64,000 nucleotides of DNA from Plantago major (taxonomy: Eukaryota > Streptophyta > Magnoliopsida > Lamiales > Plantaginaceae). The stretch is from the NCBI GenBank assembly GCA_026545765.1, contig JAIFAC010000416.1, positions 44,004 to 108,003 of the forward strand, in the 5' to 3' direction. The notes below the pieces were generated by a model, which made no database searches, had not been told where the DNA came from, and saw nothing but the letters and a program-made list of their open reading frames with translations. The position numbers were made by a program, and so were the translations under genes. Of the stretch, positions 46,741 through 57,632 are shown piece by piece; position 1 is the first letter of the stretch; each line of letters opens with the position of its first letter.

Positions 46741-48286
46741 TGTTAGGAATATCTGTTTAGATTTTGATCAGCAACCTAATGACTTATCTTAGCTCAGAAA
46801 GGTGGTTAGTACTCTTGGTTCACTTGAACAGTGTAAAAGGGGAAAATCACTAAGTATGATAGTCTAGCAAATCTTGTATAGGATGTTAGGTCTCTGAATG
46901 TAATTTTTGTTTTCTGAAGAAGGCATCCAGCAGGAGAAGTTCAACTTTAAAATGAAGTTTTAAAGACTGCACAAGATTCTTTGAAGACAAAGGTTATCGA
47001 GATCTGGATGTCCGGATATCTTAAAGAAACAAGTGTTTCAATAAACAAGTATTGCAAAAGATATACGAGAATCTGAGGTTTACGAACAAGGAAAAGTGCC
47101 CAGATATCTACACTCGGATACCTTGGATTATGTTTCAGGAAACAATATATTTTTAACAAGTGATATCTGGAGTTGTGATAGTCTACGGAAAAGGGCGTCA
47201 AAGCTTGAGAAAGCATGCATAGTTCGTTGGCACTCTGAGGACAAAGTATAATCTGATGCATTAAATGCGTGACGAAATGTCTGAACAAAAGCGGTAGTCT
47301 CTGAAGAAGACAAGCGTGCAGCGATTTATATTCGGATATCAATAGTTTGAATTTGATTTAAACTAGTATACTATTCAAGCGGTACTCAAATTCATCTATA
47401 AATATCAACACTTAGAATGCTTGAGAACACACACAGAACTTACAAGAACCTTTGAATACTCACACAAGCTCTCTCAAGCATACTACTTACCTTGAGCTTT
47501 ACATTGCGACCAAAGCTCTTGATTCTAAGTAGCACAAAAGTTCTAAGTGTCACGATCCTTAACAAGCATTGTTATTTGTGAAGAAGTTGAATTAAGATTT
47601 CATATAAATTCATTCTCTTGAACACTTATCATAGACTTGGGTCGATAAGAACAAGATACCATACATTGAAAAGTGTATTAAGTATACTTGATTCATAGAG
47701 CAATCATAATGAACAAGTTATTAAAGAAGCTCATCGACAAACTACTTTAACTTGACACCTTAATCGGCGTGGAGTACGGGAAGTACTTAGTTTGGGAAAC
47801 TAAGGAATAACTCAAGGTTCTTGAGCATAGGAAGTACTTAGTTTGGGAAACTAAGGAATAGCTCAAAGGTTTTAGTCTGGGAAGTACTTGGTGAGAAAGT
47901 GGGGAATAACTCGGGGAACACTTGGTTGGGAACTAGTGTATTTAGGAATCGAGAGAAGATACTTGTAAGGTTACCTCAATTATGTCTTAGTGGATTCTAG
48001 GTGCGAGAAAGGCGAAGTGGATTAGTTGAAGGATTCATACCTTGGATACCACTATAAAGACTTGTGTTATTTACTTTCCATAATTTATTTCATGCTTTAT
48101 TTACCTTGCTAAGTATTTACATATCTTCTTGACACGTGCACTTATCACAAAAAGTCTTCCGCTCTGAAAATAAGTATCGGATATCTTCACGGATATCGAG
48201 AAATTGTGTTATCGACAAAAGTTTGAAAAAGACTATTCACCCCCCCCCCCCTCTAGTCTTTTACTTTGCCGTTATCTGGACCAACA
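46741..48286 (+). repeat. 3' LTR of element D
   Basis: 1546 bases, TGTTAGGAAT...TGGACCAACA, with a C-run at 48241-48250. TATA box at 47396-47403. Compared with the 5' LTR it has many places where CAG or CTG has become CG or CGG, more than expected for sister LTRs. Confidence 0.92.
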
Positions 48287-48468
48287 GGTTCCTTGTCTCT
48301 ACCAGTTGAAACTTCAATGACTTATTTTTCTCGTTGAATGACAATGGGGCCATTCTTGATCCTTTGTGATCATCTAAATCCTTTGATAGCTTCCAGGTGA
48401 AGCATCATGTTGTTCTTCCATTTCTCATAGTTCTCTGGCTTGAGAGTGGGTGCATCACTTAGAGACAT
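48287..48468 (-). pseudogene. gag N-terminus of element E
   Basis: The minus-strand ATG at 48468 opens MSLSDAPTLKPENYEKWKNN, the usual start of a copia gag. It is broken by a stop after about 30 codons and then by element D. It lies about 100 bases from the priming site. Confidence 0.75.
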
Positions 48469-48567
48469 CCTGCGGCAAACACACTAGACAAACAAATCAA
48501 GTGCAGGTGGTGAGCAGTTAGTAGGCACTTATCTAGGATCTAGGTTCAGTGCAGAAGGTTAAAGAAC

Positions 48568-48584
48568 CTCCTGCTCTGATACCA
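48568..48584 (-). other. Primer binding site of element E (initiator Met tRNA)
   Basis: TGGTATCAGAGCAGGAG in the element's sense, matching the standard plant copia site. It starts two bases from the 5' LTR boundary at 48587. Confidence 0.88.
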
Positions 48585-48586
48585 CT

Positions 48587-50040
48587 TATTGGTCCAGATA
48601 ACGGCAAAGTAAAAGACTATAGGGAGGGGGGTGAATAGTCTTTTCAAACTTTTGTCGATCAAATGATTTCTCGGATATCTGTGAAGGTATCTGATACTTA
48701 TAATCGATCGAAGCGGAAGACTTTTGTGATAAGTGCGTGCTTTCGACAAGCTATAAGTGTGTAAGTACTGCAAGTAAATAAAGCAATAAGTAAAGTACTG
48801 TAAGTAAATGACACAAAGCTTTATAGTGGTATCTGAGGGTGGCATAATCCCTCAACTAATCCACTCGCCCTTTCTCAGGACTTGAATCCACTAAAATAAG
48901 ATAATGAGTTCCCCTTACAGAATCCTATCTCTTGATCCCTTTTACACTAGGTTCCCAACCAAGTGTTCCCCCTGAGTTGTCCCCCAGCTATCTGAGCTAA
49001 GTACTTCCTCTACTCAGTAACCTTTGAGTTGTTCCTTAGTTTCCCAAACTAAGTACTTCCTATGCTCAATGCCTTGTTGGTGTTGGTTATGGTAGTTTGT
49101 CAGGTGAGTAGGCACTTAATAACTTATACAGTTATCAAGGAGTGCTCTGTAGAAACAAGCTCACTTAATACACTTTTCAATGTATGGTAAGTTGTTCTTT
49201 ACTGACCCAAGTCTTTGTTGTATGTTCAAGAGAATGAATCTCAGATATCAGTCGCAACTTAATATTTTGATTCAACTCTTTCTGTGAACAATGCTTGTTA
49301 AGGATCGGACACTTAGAACTTTCGTGCCTAGAATTCAAGAGCTTTAGTCGCAACAGTAAGCTAAAGAGAGTAAGTAGGTTAAAGGCTTATATGATTGAGT
49401 ATGAGATTGTAGTTCTGCGTGTTAAGTGTATCTTCTAAGCATTCTAAGTGTTGATATTTATAGTTGATTTTCAAGCCATTTGAATAGTATCCGTTAGGCT
49501 TCTTTGAAATTCAAACTATTGATGTATGAAAATAGTACTGCAGTGAGCTTTGTCTCTTTTCAGAGATTTCCTCTTTTGTTCAGACATCTCTGTCTGCGTA
49601 ATTAATGCATTGTACTATTTTTGTACCGTAGTCTCAATGAATAAGTGCAAGGTATCTGAGCCTTGACACACTCCTTTCTCAGTAACCTTTACTCCTCAGA
49701 TATCTATTAGGAAACTTGTCCTTTGAAAACACTTGTTTCTTTAATGTATCTGGAAAGAGGTTTCTGAGGAGACATTTCTCCTTACTCTTCAGCAATCTTG
49801 TGCAGTTTCTTGATTTTCAAAAATTGAGTTCTTCTGTTGGATGTTTGCTTCTTGGTCTTTTTCAATGATATAAAAATTTCATTCTGAGACCTAACATCCT
49901 ATACAAGATTTGATAGACTAACATACTCAATAAGCTTCCTCTTTTACAATGTTCAAGTGAACTAAGAATATTAGTTACCTTTTTGAGCTAAGATAAGTCA
50001 TTGAGGTTGCTGATCAAAATCTAAACAGATATTCCTAGTA
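48587..50040 (-). repeat. 5' LTR of element E
   Basis: 1454 bases. Its inner end reads TATTGGTCC, with TG changed to TA; the outer end is ATTCCTAGTA instead of ATTCCTAACA. TATA box in the element's sense at about 49462-49454. Flanked on the right by the duplication CAGAA (50041-50045). Confidence 0.88.
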
Positions 50041-50045
50041 CAGAA

Positions 50046-50476
50046 GCTCCACTATGGTTGTGATGGGGCATGAGAGGATTCTGCGGTCCACGATCGACTT
50101 ATAAGATTCGATTATCTTGAGATTTTACATTCTTCTTTGTTATTTGATTTCGAGCTTCGTAACTTTGTTTCCTCGGAAAGTGGTCTTCTACAATGTTGTG
50201 GCATCTTCAATTATCTTCGCATTGGTTGGTCGCATGACATGTTTTGACTCCTCAAACTCCGTGCAATGGCCAATTCAGTGTATTTGCTTAACTTTCTTGA
50301 TTTCGCACAATTATGTCGTTTTGGCGTATGAAATCGTGCAATTCCTCAAAAACGTGATCATGACCTACAAAATACACACGAAGTTGGTAATTGACCATAA
50401 TATGATACAAATATTGAATCTAAGGTAAAAAATGAGTCTAAAAGCATGCAATATCGCACATTTCATTGTCACATCA
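50046..50476 (-). repeat. 5' LTR of element B, outer part
   Basis: Continues the LTR interrupted at 13400. It matches 5155-5585 including the shared terminus …GTCACATCA. Confidence 0.88.
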
Positions 50477-50805
50477 ACGACTTTTATGACTTTCCTAAAT
50501 TCTACGGTATGCACCATGAAGATGTAATGAGATTCCTATAGGAGTTTGAGGTGCAGTAGGACGGATTGCATTCTGATAACTACTGATTGGGATTCTTGAT
50601 GAAGATGTCAGGAAAAAGGTTTCCTTATATGTCTGCAAGATTTAGCTACGGATCGGCTCTTGAACCAACCTGAAGGATCACTAGCTACTTGGGATGCGAT
50701 CTATAGAGCCTTTATGGCAAAATATTATCCATTCACTAAGAATGTTTCTCTCGTGACCAAATCGAGCATTGACGGAAATGCGATGAAACCATATGGCTCG
50801 TGAAC
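50477..50805 (+). pseudogene. gag fragment of an older Athila-like element
   Basis: The plus strand reads DFYDFPKFYGMHHEDVMRFL, closely like HFHDLPKYYGMANEDVIRFL in the gag of C. Further pieces match in order, to IYRAFMAKYYPFTKNVSL near 50697-50755. Several stops and slips. This is the site into which element B inserted. The rest of the element is not recognisable downstream. Confidence 0.7.
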
Positions 50806-51170
50806 TTTTTTTTTTATAAAGGTGAGTCAAGCTCCTATTATTAAAATAAAACCATACAATCACGGGTTTATAGGAACCAGTACAACTCGAAATTACTCGA
50901 ATGAAAGTCGAACTAGCACAAAGACATAAGAACAAAATCTAGTCCATCGAGAGTTCTTTTAACGCTGAAGCTATTAGCACCACCAGACAAAATAGGAAAA
51001 TCCATGGTGAGCAATAAAAACCTTGCACCACCAATGTACCAATCACAATCCAACAAGCTCAAATCCACCAACACAAGTGCGATGAGCGATCCTATATAAT
51101 AGATCGGAGGTTTGACAACATTGAGCAATCACATCAAAGACTAGAGCAATGGGAGACATAATGAATATGC
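50806..51170 (-). mobile_element. Possible non-LTR retroelement fragment with poly(A) end
   Basis: A run of ten T (50806-50815) interrupts the gag fragment and could be the poly(A) tail of a minus-strand LINE or SINE. The following 350 bases have no recognisable motif and no duplication was found. The right limit is a guess. Confidence 0.3.
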
Positions 51171-51392
51171 TCTAGCAAAGGAGAGAGGAAACTCCAGTAC
51201 AATCTGAAATCCTTAAGCTTTGAATATAACCTTTGATGAAAGCGAGAATGTTAAAATGATTGTGGCTACCTATAAGCTGATCGACCGCTTCCCTTGTGTA
51301 AGTTCGAAAATCGTTGAAGTTGAAGCTCAATAATTTATTAAATTGGGTCTTGTTCTAGTGGTGAGAAGCGAGCAGGAAGGTGGTGATGTGTA

Positions 51393-51570
51393 TACCCATT
51401 CTTTATTTGAATGCGGGAAGAAGTGATTACCCATTCTTTATTTGAATGCAATTGAAGAACCCATTCTTTATTTGAATGCAACTAGATGAAATATATACAC
51501 ATTATTTATTTAAATGCTAGAAGAAATGATTACCCATTCTTTATTTGAGTGAGGCTATAAAGTAAATATA
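51393..51570. repeat. Five imperfect tandem units of about 35 bases
   Basis: TACCCATTCTTTATTTGAAT or a variant starts at 51393, 51428, 51458, 51496 and 51531, with linkers of 31-37 bases. No coding sense. Confidence 0.8.
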
Positions 51571-51900
51571 CATTCATGACTTGAGGTGCGATTCAAGGCT
51601 TGTGATGATTTCACAAAGCCTTGATTTTATCTGCCTTGATACACATCGGCTAGATTTTACATACGATGCTGTCGACCTCGATTTCACATCGGCCTTGACA
51701 CACATTAGCCTTGATTTTACGTCCTCGATTACACATCGACCTTGATTGCACATTGGTCGACTTCGACTTAACGGGTCTCGATTATACATCGGCTGAATCT
51801 GACTAGACCTTCATTACATATGGGTGCAGGTCGACTAAAATGCATCAATTACATTGACCTCGTCGACCTAGACACGGATTACAAATTGATTTTGTCCTCA
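51571..51900. repeat. Degenerate repeats of a CCTTGATTTTACATCGG-like unit
   Basis: Variants of CTTGATT..ACATCGG recur about ten times between 51575 and 51800 with irregular spacing and many TCGA strings. It looks like an old or poorly resolved minisatellite. Confidence 0.5.
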
Positions 51901-52948
51901 TATGAAGACCTAGCTTTCATTAAAGTAAGACCATGATATTGCTTAACCTAATTTCTTACTCTTCTCGAAAGATGACTAGAAACCAACGATCGATAAATGA
52001 AACCGACCAGGAGGTTAAGAACCCTTGAATGAACATTGGCGAGAACATTAGATAAACAATCCATCAATTGACGAAACAAAATCAATCAAAGGATAAGAAC
52101 CTTGATCGAGACAATAATTTCCCTACACAAATACCTCTTATTGGATAGAAATCCCTCTCAGACTAAGCGGGTGAGAGGGAGGAAAGTGAAATTGTTATGT
52201 TAAAAAAAAAAAGTTAATTCTACATGAATGAAAGATTTCAAACTTAATTACTTTAGAGTTACTCAGCCATCTCTACTAGACACCTTGTTCTTAGTTATCG
52301 TATAACTAAGATAATGAAGAACAGGGGACAAAGCATGGTATAATATACATGTCGAATTTACCTTACAAAGATCAAGTCGAGTTAATAAACCAATCCATCA
52401 CATTTAGTGAAATCCAACCAATCGTTTAGGCCCAAACTAACTCGTAGTACCCTAGCCCGATTGCCAATACTGAAGACTACCATAAAAGGTACACATGGGT
52501 ATGTTTGACCTGACCAAAGGCTCACTGGTAAAACATCCCTTTAACCCCTTGCATGTACCCCTCAGAGTCAGGATGGCAATTTTGGGACTAGCAAACAAAA
52601 TACTACAAAGATGAATCATGAATCACACTTAAGTTTGTATTACCAAATAATTGGTATATCAGGATATGGTCGGAAAAATCATGGATTTCAGTTTAATTCC
52701 ATAATGGCATGATACATACCGAACTTGCAAGAAACTACAATTACAATTTACAACTTTAAAAGTTGAGTTTATGTACACATGAAACTGAAGGAAGGAAGGA
52801 GAGAGAGTTATATACAGAAACCTCAGCATCCTATTCCTACTCACAAAAATGATGAGAAGCAAGGAAGGAAGATGTGGGTTGGTTTTACGTTCTGTTTATA
52901 ATTTCTTCTTTAAATGTAAGGATTAATATGAGAGGAATAGTCGCGAAT
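51901..52948. other. Intergenic, no gene seen
   Basis: AT-rich. The right part (up to 52948) should contain the 3' untranslated end of the J-domain gene on the minus strand, but no clear polyadenylation signal was picked out. Confidence 0.5.
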
Positions 52949-54826
52949 TCAGCCCCTTCCAGCCATCCATTCCTCCCACAGGTTATCTTCATCATATCCA
53001 CTCTCATATTCTTCTTCCTTCTCTACCACCGGTTCCGCATACATTGCCGCAGCAGCTCTGCTTTCTTCGCCTCTCAAGTTGCTCATCGCTACCTGTTCAT
53101 TTCATAACAAGCACTATTAGTTCTATACACTATTAAATACAATTACAAAAATAAAGTCGCACAATGCACTTGTCATTATCTAAATGTTATCTAATCCTCA
53201 CCCACAACTTTGTGTTATTATCTAATCACCATAATATATATAAAAATAAGGTATGAAAGATGTTAATTGAAAGTGACTCAGCCACCTACTTGGGCAATTA
53301 TTGATCAAAATGTACAATGAGTCAAGCAAGACGTGACATTCTGATAACTAATGGACATTGTTCTTGTCAGCAACATCTACAACTTGTAGTATCAAATCTA
53401 ACCTCCTTTACAATTTCTTGAGAACAAAAGAGAATGGAAACACAGATATTTTGAATTATTTCGACCATACTAAAAATTAAAAACATAAATATCTACGAAA
53501 AAAACGAACTTTCCTAGTGTTTAAAATTAAAAATAAAATACAATTTTTAATCAGCGTTAGCAAAACCTATTTTGCATGTTTTTGCTATAAAATCGAGTTT
53601 AGTTATTCCTTGGTTTGTTTCTCCACTCAGAAACTATAATATGCTACTCGAGATCATATCTAAAACATAAAATTTCAATACTCAAATATAATAATATTAA
53701 ACACTACTCCCTCCGTTCCACAAACGTGCCATTAAAAACTTTCCATTTACTTTTATGAAACTCAATATCTACATTATTAATATTTTAATCTCTCTTTCAT
53801 ATTTTTTTCAATTCTATTTCTTACTTTTTACTATACACTTACTACTTTATCTATATAAAGTCATTTTTTACTCAAATTTCTTAATATTTGTGCAAAAATA
53901 AAAGGGAAAGAAATGCAGGGAATGGAGGGAGTACTAAATATCACAATTTAATACCGAACACAAAATTCAAAACTCAACTCGAGTTTGGTCAATATTCATC
54001 AATTCACCACCTCAACTCTAAAGCTCAATTCAAGATCAGAGTTTAGAATTTGGAGACAAAACAAGGATTTGAAAAATTGAACGGACTGCTACTTTTTAGT
54101 GCAATAATCCAAAATGGTCACATCGATCCATGTCCAAATCAATAACTACTACTAGAGTCGAGATATATACACCAATAAGATACATAAAAGTGGCATCCAT
54201 TATACATATAGTTTAATAATTGAATGTATAATGCGACATCATATAATTAATTAATTATTGATTGAGAACCATAAGTTAAGTGATCCATCATTTTGTCACC
54301 AAATTACCAACTAGTATTAGAAAACCAACTAGAATAATTAATTAGTAAATTTATTACTCGACTTACTTCGTATGCTTCATAGATCTTGGTAAAAGTCATG
54401 CCACCATTGTTCCCCTTACACATCTGGATGATACTGCAAGCAAATTATAACCAAATAGAGCTCAGTAATTGCATAGATCAAACAGAATACTATTTCAAGA
54501 TCAATTTTTAAAATCCATCATTAATGTAGCAAATCAAAATTCAAAGAAGAAAATTTTAAGCTGAAAGAAAGTGAAAGATTAGATTTTTACCTGAAGAGCA
54601 AGTTTCCTAAAAGCCTTCTTGACATCAGATTCAGAAGCAGTAGGAGTAATTCTGAGAACCTTGTACGGATTACTCACAGCAGCTGAATAAACACATGAAA
54701 CTCTCAGCCCTTGTTCTTCTTTTGCTTACAATTTCTCCTCGCATTCCCATTGATTGCAGAAACGTCATTCACTTTGGCCCAAGAACCATTAGCAGATCCA
54801 CAACCCATTATAGCAGCAGCAGCCAT
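52949..54826 (-). CDS. Chloroplast-type J-domain (DnaJ-like) protein, three exons, frame slips
   Basis: The only host gene recognised. Exon 1 (54826-54591) begins MAAAAIMGCGSANGSW, a probable transit peptide, and ends with NPYKVLRITPTASESDVKKA..., helices I and II of a J domain. Exon 2 (54433-54367) begins YHPDV, with the HPD motif that stimulates Hsp70 ATPase. Exon 3 (53092-52949, 47 codons plus stop) gives the acidic tail with YDEDNLWEEWMAGRG. Introns start GT and end AG and keep phase 0. Length and layout resemble the small chloroplast J8-type proteins. Exon 1 is 236 bases and exon 2 is 67, where 237 and 69 would keep frame: the transit peptide is out of frame with the J domain, and exon 2 meets TAA after YHPDV. 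Either a young pseudogene or assembly indels. Confidence 0.78.
53707..53931. mobile_element. Stowaway-like MITE in intron 2 of the J-domain gene
   Basis: 225 bases, ends CTCCCTCCGTTCC and GGAATGGAGGGAG, flanked by TA duplications (53705-53706, 53932-53933). AT-rich, no coding frame. Typical Tc1/mariner-derived MITE. Confidence 0.93.
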
Positions 54827-54887
54827 TTTTCACCGAGATTTTTCAAGAACCCGAATGTCGAATTTGAAAGGTAGGAAAAGGGATCGA

Positions 54888-54898
54888 TTTATATATAA
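54888..54898 (-). promoter_or_regulatory. TATA box of the J-domain gene
   Basis: TTATATATAAA on the minus strand, 62-72 bases upstream of the ATG at 54826. Transcription would start about 30 bases downstream, giving a short leader. Confidence 0.6.
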
Positions 54899-56039
54899 GG
54901 GTGTTGTGTTTTCAAAGGTGGAGAGGCAAATTGAATGTGACAGGATTATTTTTAGAGAAGAGTAAACGAAATTGGGATTATTTGGAAAGAGATGAAGAAA
55001 CGTTCAAGTTCAACGCTAATGGATAAAACTGCTTTCAACTATGGACTGGATTGTTGGTATTTATACATGTAGTTTTGTGGGGATAGAATGAATTGAAGAG
55101 AAGAGTGGTGTGACGTGTAAATCTTATCCATTTCTTGGCTTTTACTTTATCGGTTCGGCCATAATCCATATGACTCGTTTTGCCATAAATTCTAGACTTG
55201 GGGTCCTTTAAGTCTTAAAAATTAGCTTTTCGTCCTCAATAATATTGTTTTATTTATATTTCGTATCATCAACATGATTAACGTATTCTGAGCGATAGGT
55301 AGATACATTGAGTTGAATTTGGCATTTCTTATTTTGATTTTATGTACGAGAGAAGATAGCTCATCTAAATTAGTTCACTAGCTCCTCAATTTCACGATGA
55401 ATATATGGATTCATACTACTTTTTTAAGCAACTAAGCTCTTGAATCTATACTTTAATAGCTAAGAATGAATGGAAAATGTTCATGTTCAAATCTCCACTT
55501 TGCTAGTTTTTTATCGTGCAATCTTGATTGACATTACATTATATTTTACTATTGAATTCATTCAATAAGGTAAATATAAACTTTTGTGTTATTAATATTT
55601 CGATTGTCTTTGACGTAACTGACCAATAAGCGCTTGCGTACCTTAACCAGTTGACGTCGACATAATCTCGCCAATGAATAAGGAATTTGATGCTTTGGGA
55701 GATGTCGTGGCTTTATCTGAACCAAACAAATTTTTGCTTGGGTATGTACTAACAATATTAGGTATGGAAATTTTCGGTATATGGTGAACTTGCATATTAC
55801 TTTTATTTATTTGAAGTTTACACACTTTGGCGACAAGATTAACCACCCGATGAATAATGAATTTGAAACAATATTTGCTTTTATATGGGAATATATGAGA
55901 CAACGAACTAGATGCATCGAGTCTATTGACCTTCATTAGCATGTTTGGATTATCATATTTAATTTTTGTCTGCATGTTAATATGCTAGATTGCTAAACTT
56001 TTCTTTGTTATTTTTAAATTGTTAGTTAATGTAAAAATA
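54899..56039. other. Upstream region of the J-domain gene, no other gene seen
   Basis: AT-rich. Minus-strand frames at 55558-55975 encode nothing I recognise. No transposon ends found. Confidence 0.5.
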
Positions 56040-56041
56040 TA

Positions 56042-56437
56042 CTCCCCCACCCTGCTAGAAAATGTAAATATTACTATTATAAACGTCCTATTAATTTAAT
56101 CGCTTTTCTCAAATTGTACTAAAAAATTAAATCCCACTAACCACTATACTTTTTAGACTACATTAACTTATCTGGCTCATTAATTTCGATTCGGTTATCT
56201 TAGTTTTTTTATCTTCAAAAAATTGATTCGATTGATTTAGTTCAATTAGAATAGCACTTTGACCTTACTTTTGTTTTTTATATTATACGTCTTCTATTCT
56301 TTATCGTTTCTTTCTCTAGTCTCTTATAATTTTTTCACTCTTTACCATTTCACTATTCTACAACAAATAATAAACTATTGAATTTCTTAAAAACAACGTC
56401 GAAAAGAAAGTGACCTTACAAAGCGGCACGGAGGGAG
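56042..56437. mobile_element. Second Stowaway-like MITE (396 bases)
   Basis: Begins CTCCCCCACCCTGC and ends GCGGCACGGAGGGAG, with TA at both flanks (56040-56041, 56438-56439). Longer than the copy at 53707 and with weaker terminal matching, so perhaps enlarged by an internal insertion. Confidence 0.75.
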
Positions 56438-56439
56438 TA

Positions 56440-57632
56440 ATACTCATTTATTAATGTGACAACAAATCTTTAACAATTTCATGACATTAAAAGTATTGTT
56501 GGAGTTCATGCTAAGCGCAACAACACTAATAGTAATGGTAAAGTGTCTTAAAGGATGAGCCATAAGTTGAAGATACGGATCCAAATACTAAAACAAAGAA
56601 GAATAGTGATGAAAATAGAAAGAGGCAGAAGAGTGAGGTTGGAAATGGAAATATGAGGAGTTGAGGGGAGCAAAATCTAAAATTTTGGTGGGCAAACGAA
56701 TGAGACCAAAACGTGGCTTCAAGTGACGCCACGTGTTTCGCTATAGTCCATACTGCATTTCACACGAGAAAACCGATGTATGAGACCGCACCCGGTTTTA
56801 TGGTAGTAAGTGGTTTTGGATAAAATTCACCTGGCTCTCCCTTTTTATCGGGATTTACCATACTCATCGTGGCAATATATCAATGGTTAAAAAGGTTAGG
56901 ATCATCACACACTAGCGGTTTAAACGTTCAGATCTTGTCTACGAACCTACATCTAACTGTTTGGTGGCCCAGTCTCGAATTTATGCATCTCTCTCGAGTT
57001 GAAATACGGAAATTCATTTTCTTTTTATTTCCTTTTAAACTACATTCTTAATTTATTTTGAATATAGTTAATTAATTATAATATCACATTAATTTTAAAA
57101 CTGACATTACTTGAAAATAATGTAATTATGCAGGAAAAAGTTATCTTTTGAGCTCGAAAAAATTAATTAAAAAGATAAATGTCTGACAAATCGATTAAAA
57201 GATCCGATAACAATCGACTCACTGACAATCGAACAAACATGCGATTACCTCGCACTCTATTTGGACAACTTTTACCTTTAGTTTTGGCACATAACTATTG
57301 TAGTTCTTCATTCCATCCAGCATGGACATATGAATCTGTAGCCACCTAGCATATATACCTTTTCGTGTCTCCACACATTTAAAACAAATGCTCCATGCTC
57401 TCTGTCACCTAATTAATGGATAACAACCATCAATACTAATACCAAACCGAATAAGTTGATCCTTTACGTGATCGGTTTGGCACCCCAACCATAACATAAA
57501 TAAGGCGAGGTTTGGGTGTGTTCCCAAGAACAACTTCCTCCACACCACGGTGGTTTACCCCCATAAAGATGTATACACACATTTGGTAACATACTTGACT
57601 TATACAGAACTTCCTCAATCTTCCATACCAAT
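56440..57632. other. Intergenic, no gene seen
   Basis: AT-rich, with a CCACGTGT (G-box core) near 56731-56738. Short frames only. No repeat family recognised. Confidence 0.5.

Larger units (their letters stand above)
33375..48286 (+). mobile_element. Element D: Sirevirus-like Ty1/copia retrotransposon, defective
   Basis: 5' LTR 33375-34967, degraded initiator-Met priming site, gag 35079-37369, deleted protease-integrase 37509-38090, reverse transcriptase and RNase H 38132-40130, spacer, env-like region 40940-46355, polypurine tract 46727-46740, 3' LTR 46741-48286. The target duplication is AGTTC (33370-33374) and GGTTC (48287-48291), with one change. It lies in the gag of element E, a related element in opposite orientation. 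Several stretches (about 34800-36560, 41700-45240, 46950-48290) are much more garbled than the rest. Confidence 0.92.
13401..50040 (-). mobile_element. Element E: Sirevirus-like Ty1/copia retrotransposon
   Basis: In its own sense from the right: 5' LTR 50040-48587, initiator-Met priming site, gag (48468-48287, then 33374-31200), protease, integrase, reverse transcriptase and RNase H (31160-25587), a spacer, an env-like region (24681-23274 and 15444-14603), and a truncated 3' LTR (14602-13401). Four elements interrupt it: D in gag, a Mutator-like element between integrase and reverse transcriptase, a CACTA element between reverse transcriptase and RNase H, and gypsy element C in the env-like region. 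Long LTRs and an extra frame after pol are Sirevirus traits. The CAGAA duplication brackets it exactly. Confidence 0.9.
4579..50476 (-). mobile_element. Element B: Athila-like Ty3/gypsy retrotransposon, host of the nest
   Basis: Visible parts, right to left in its own sense: right (5') LTR 50476-50046 plus 13400-12513, priming site, gag relic 12226-10741, env-like relic 9778-8841, conserved 3' block, polypurine tract at 5586, left (3') LTR 5585-4579. Everything else inside is later insertion: A, solo LTR F, and E with its own nested elements. There is no protease, reverse transcriptase or integrase between gag and the env-like frame, so pol is deleted or never existed. Its left end is beyond the window. 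Right-flank bases ACGAC (50477-50481) should be one copy of the target duplication. Confidence 0.85.

Noticed and set aside
51393-51570. Regular repeats resembling a CRISPR array
   Set aside because: Units are imperfect, linkers are related to each other, and the DNA is plant nuclear; a minisatellite fits.
55558-55975. Two overlapping minus-strand frames of 65 and 110 codons
   Set aside because: No recognisable motif, low-complexity AT-rich context and no splice or promoter support.
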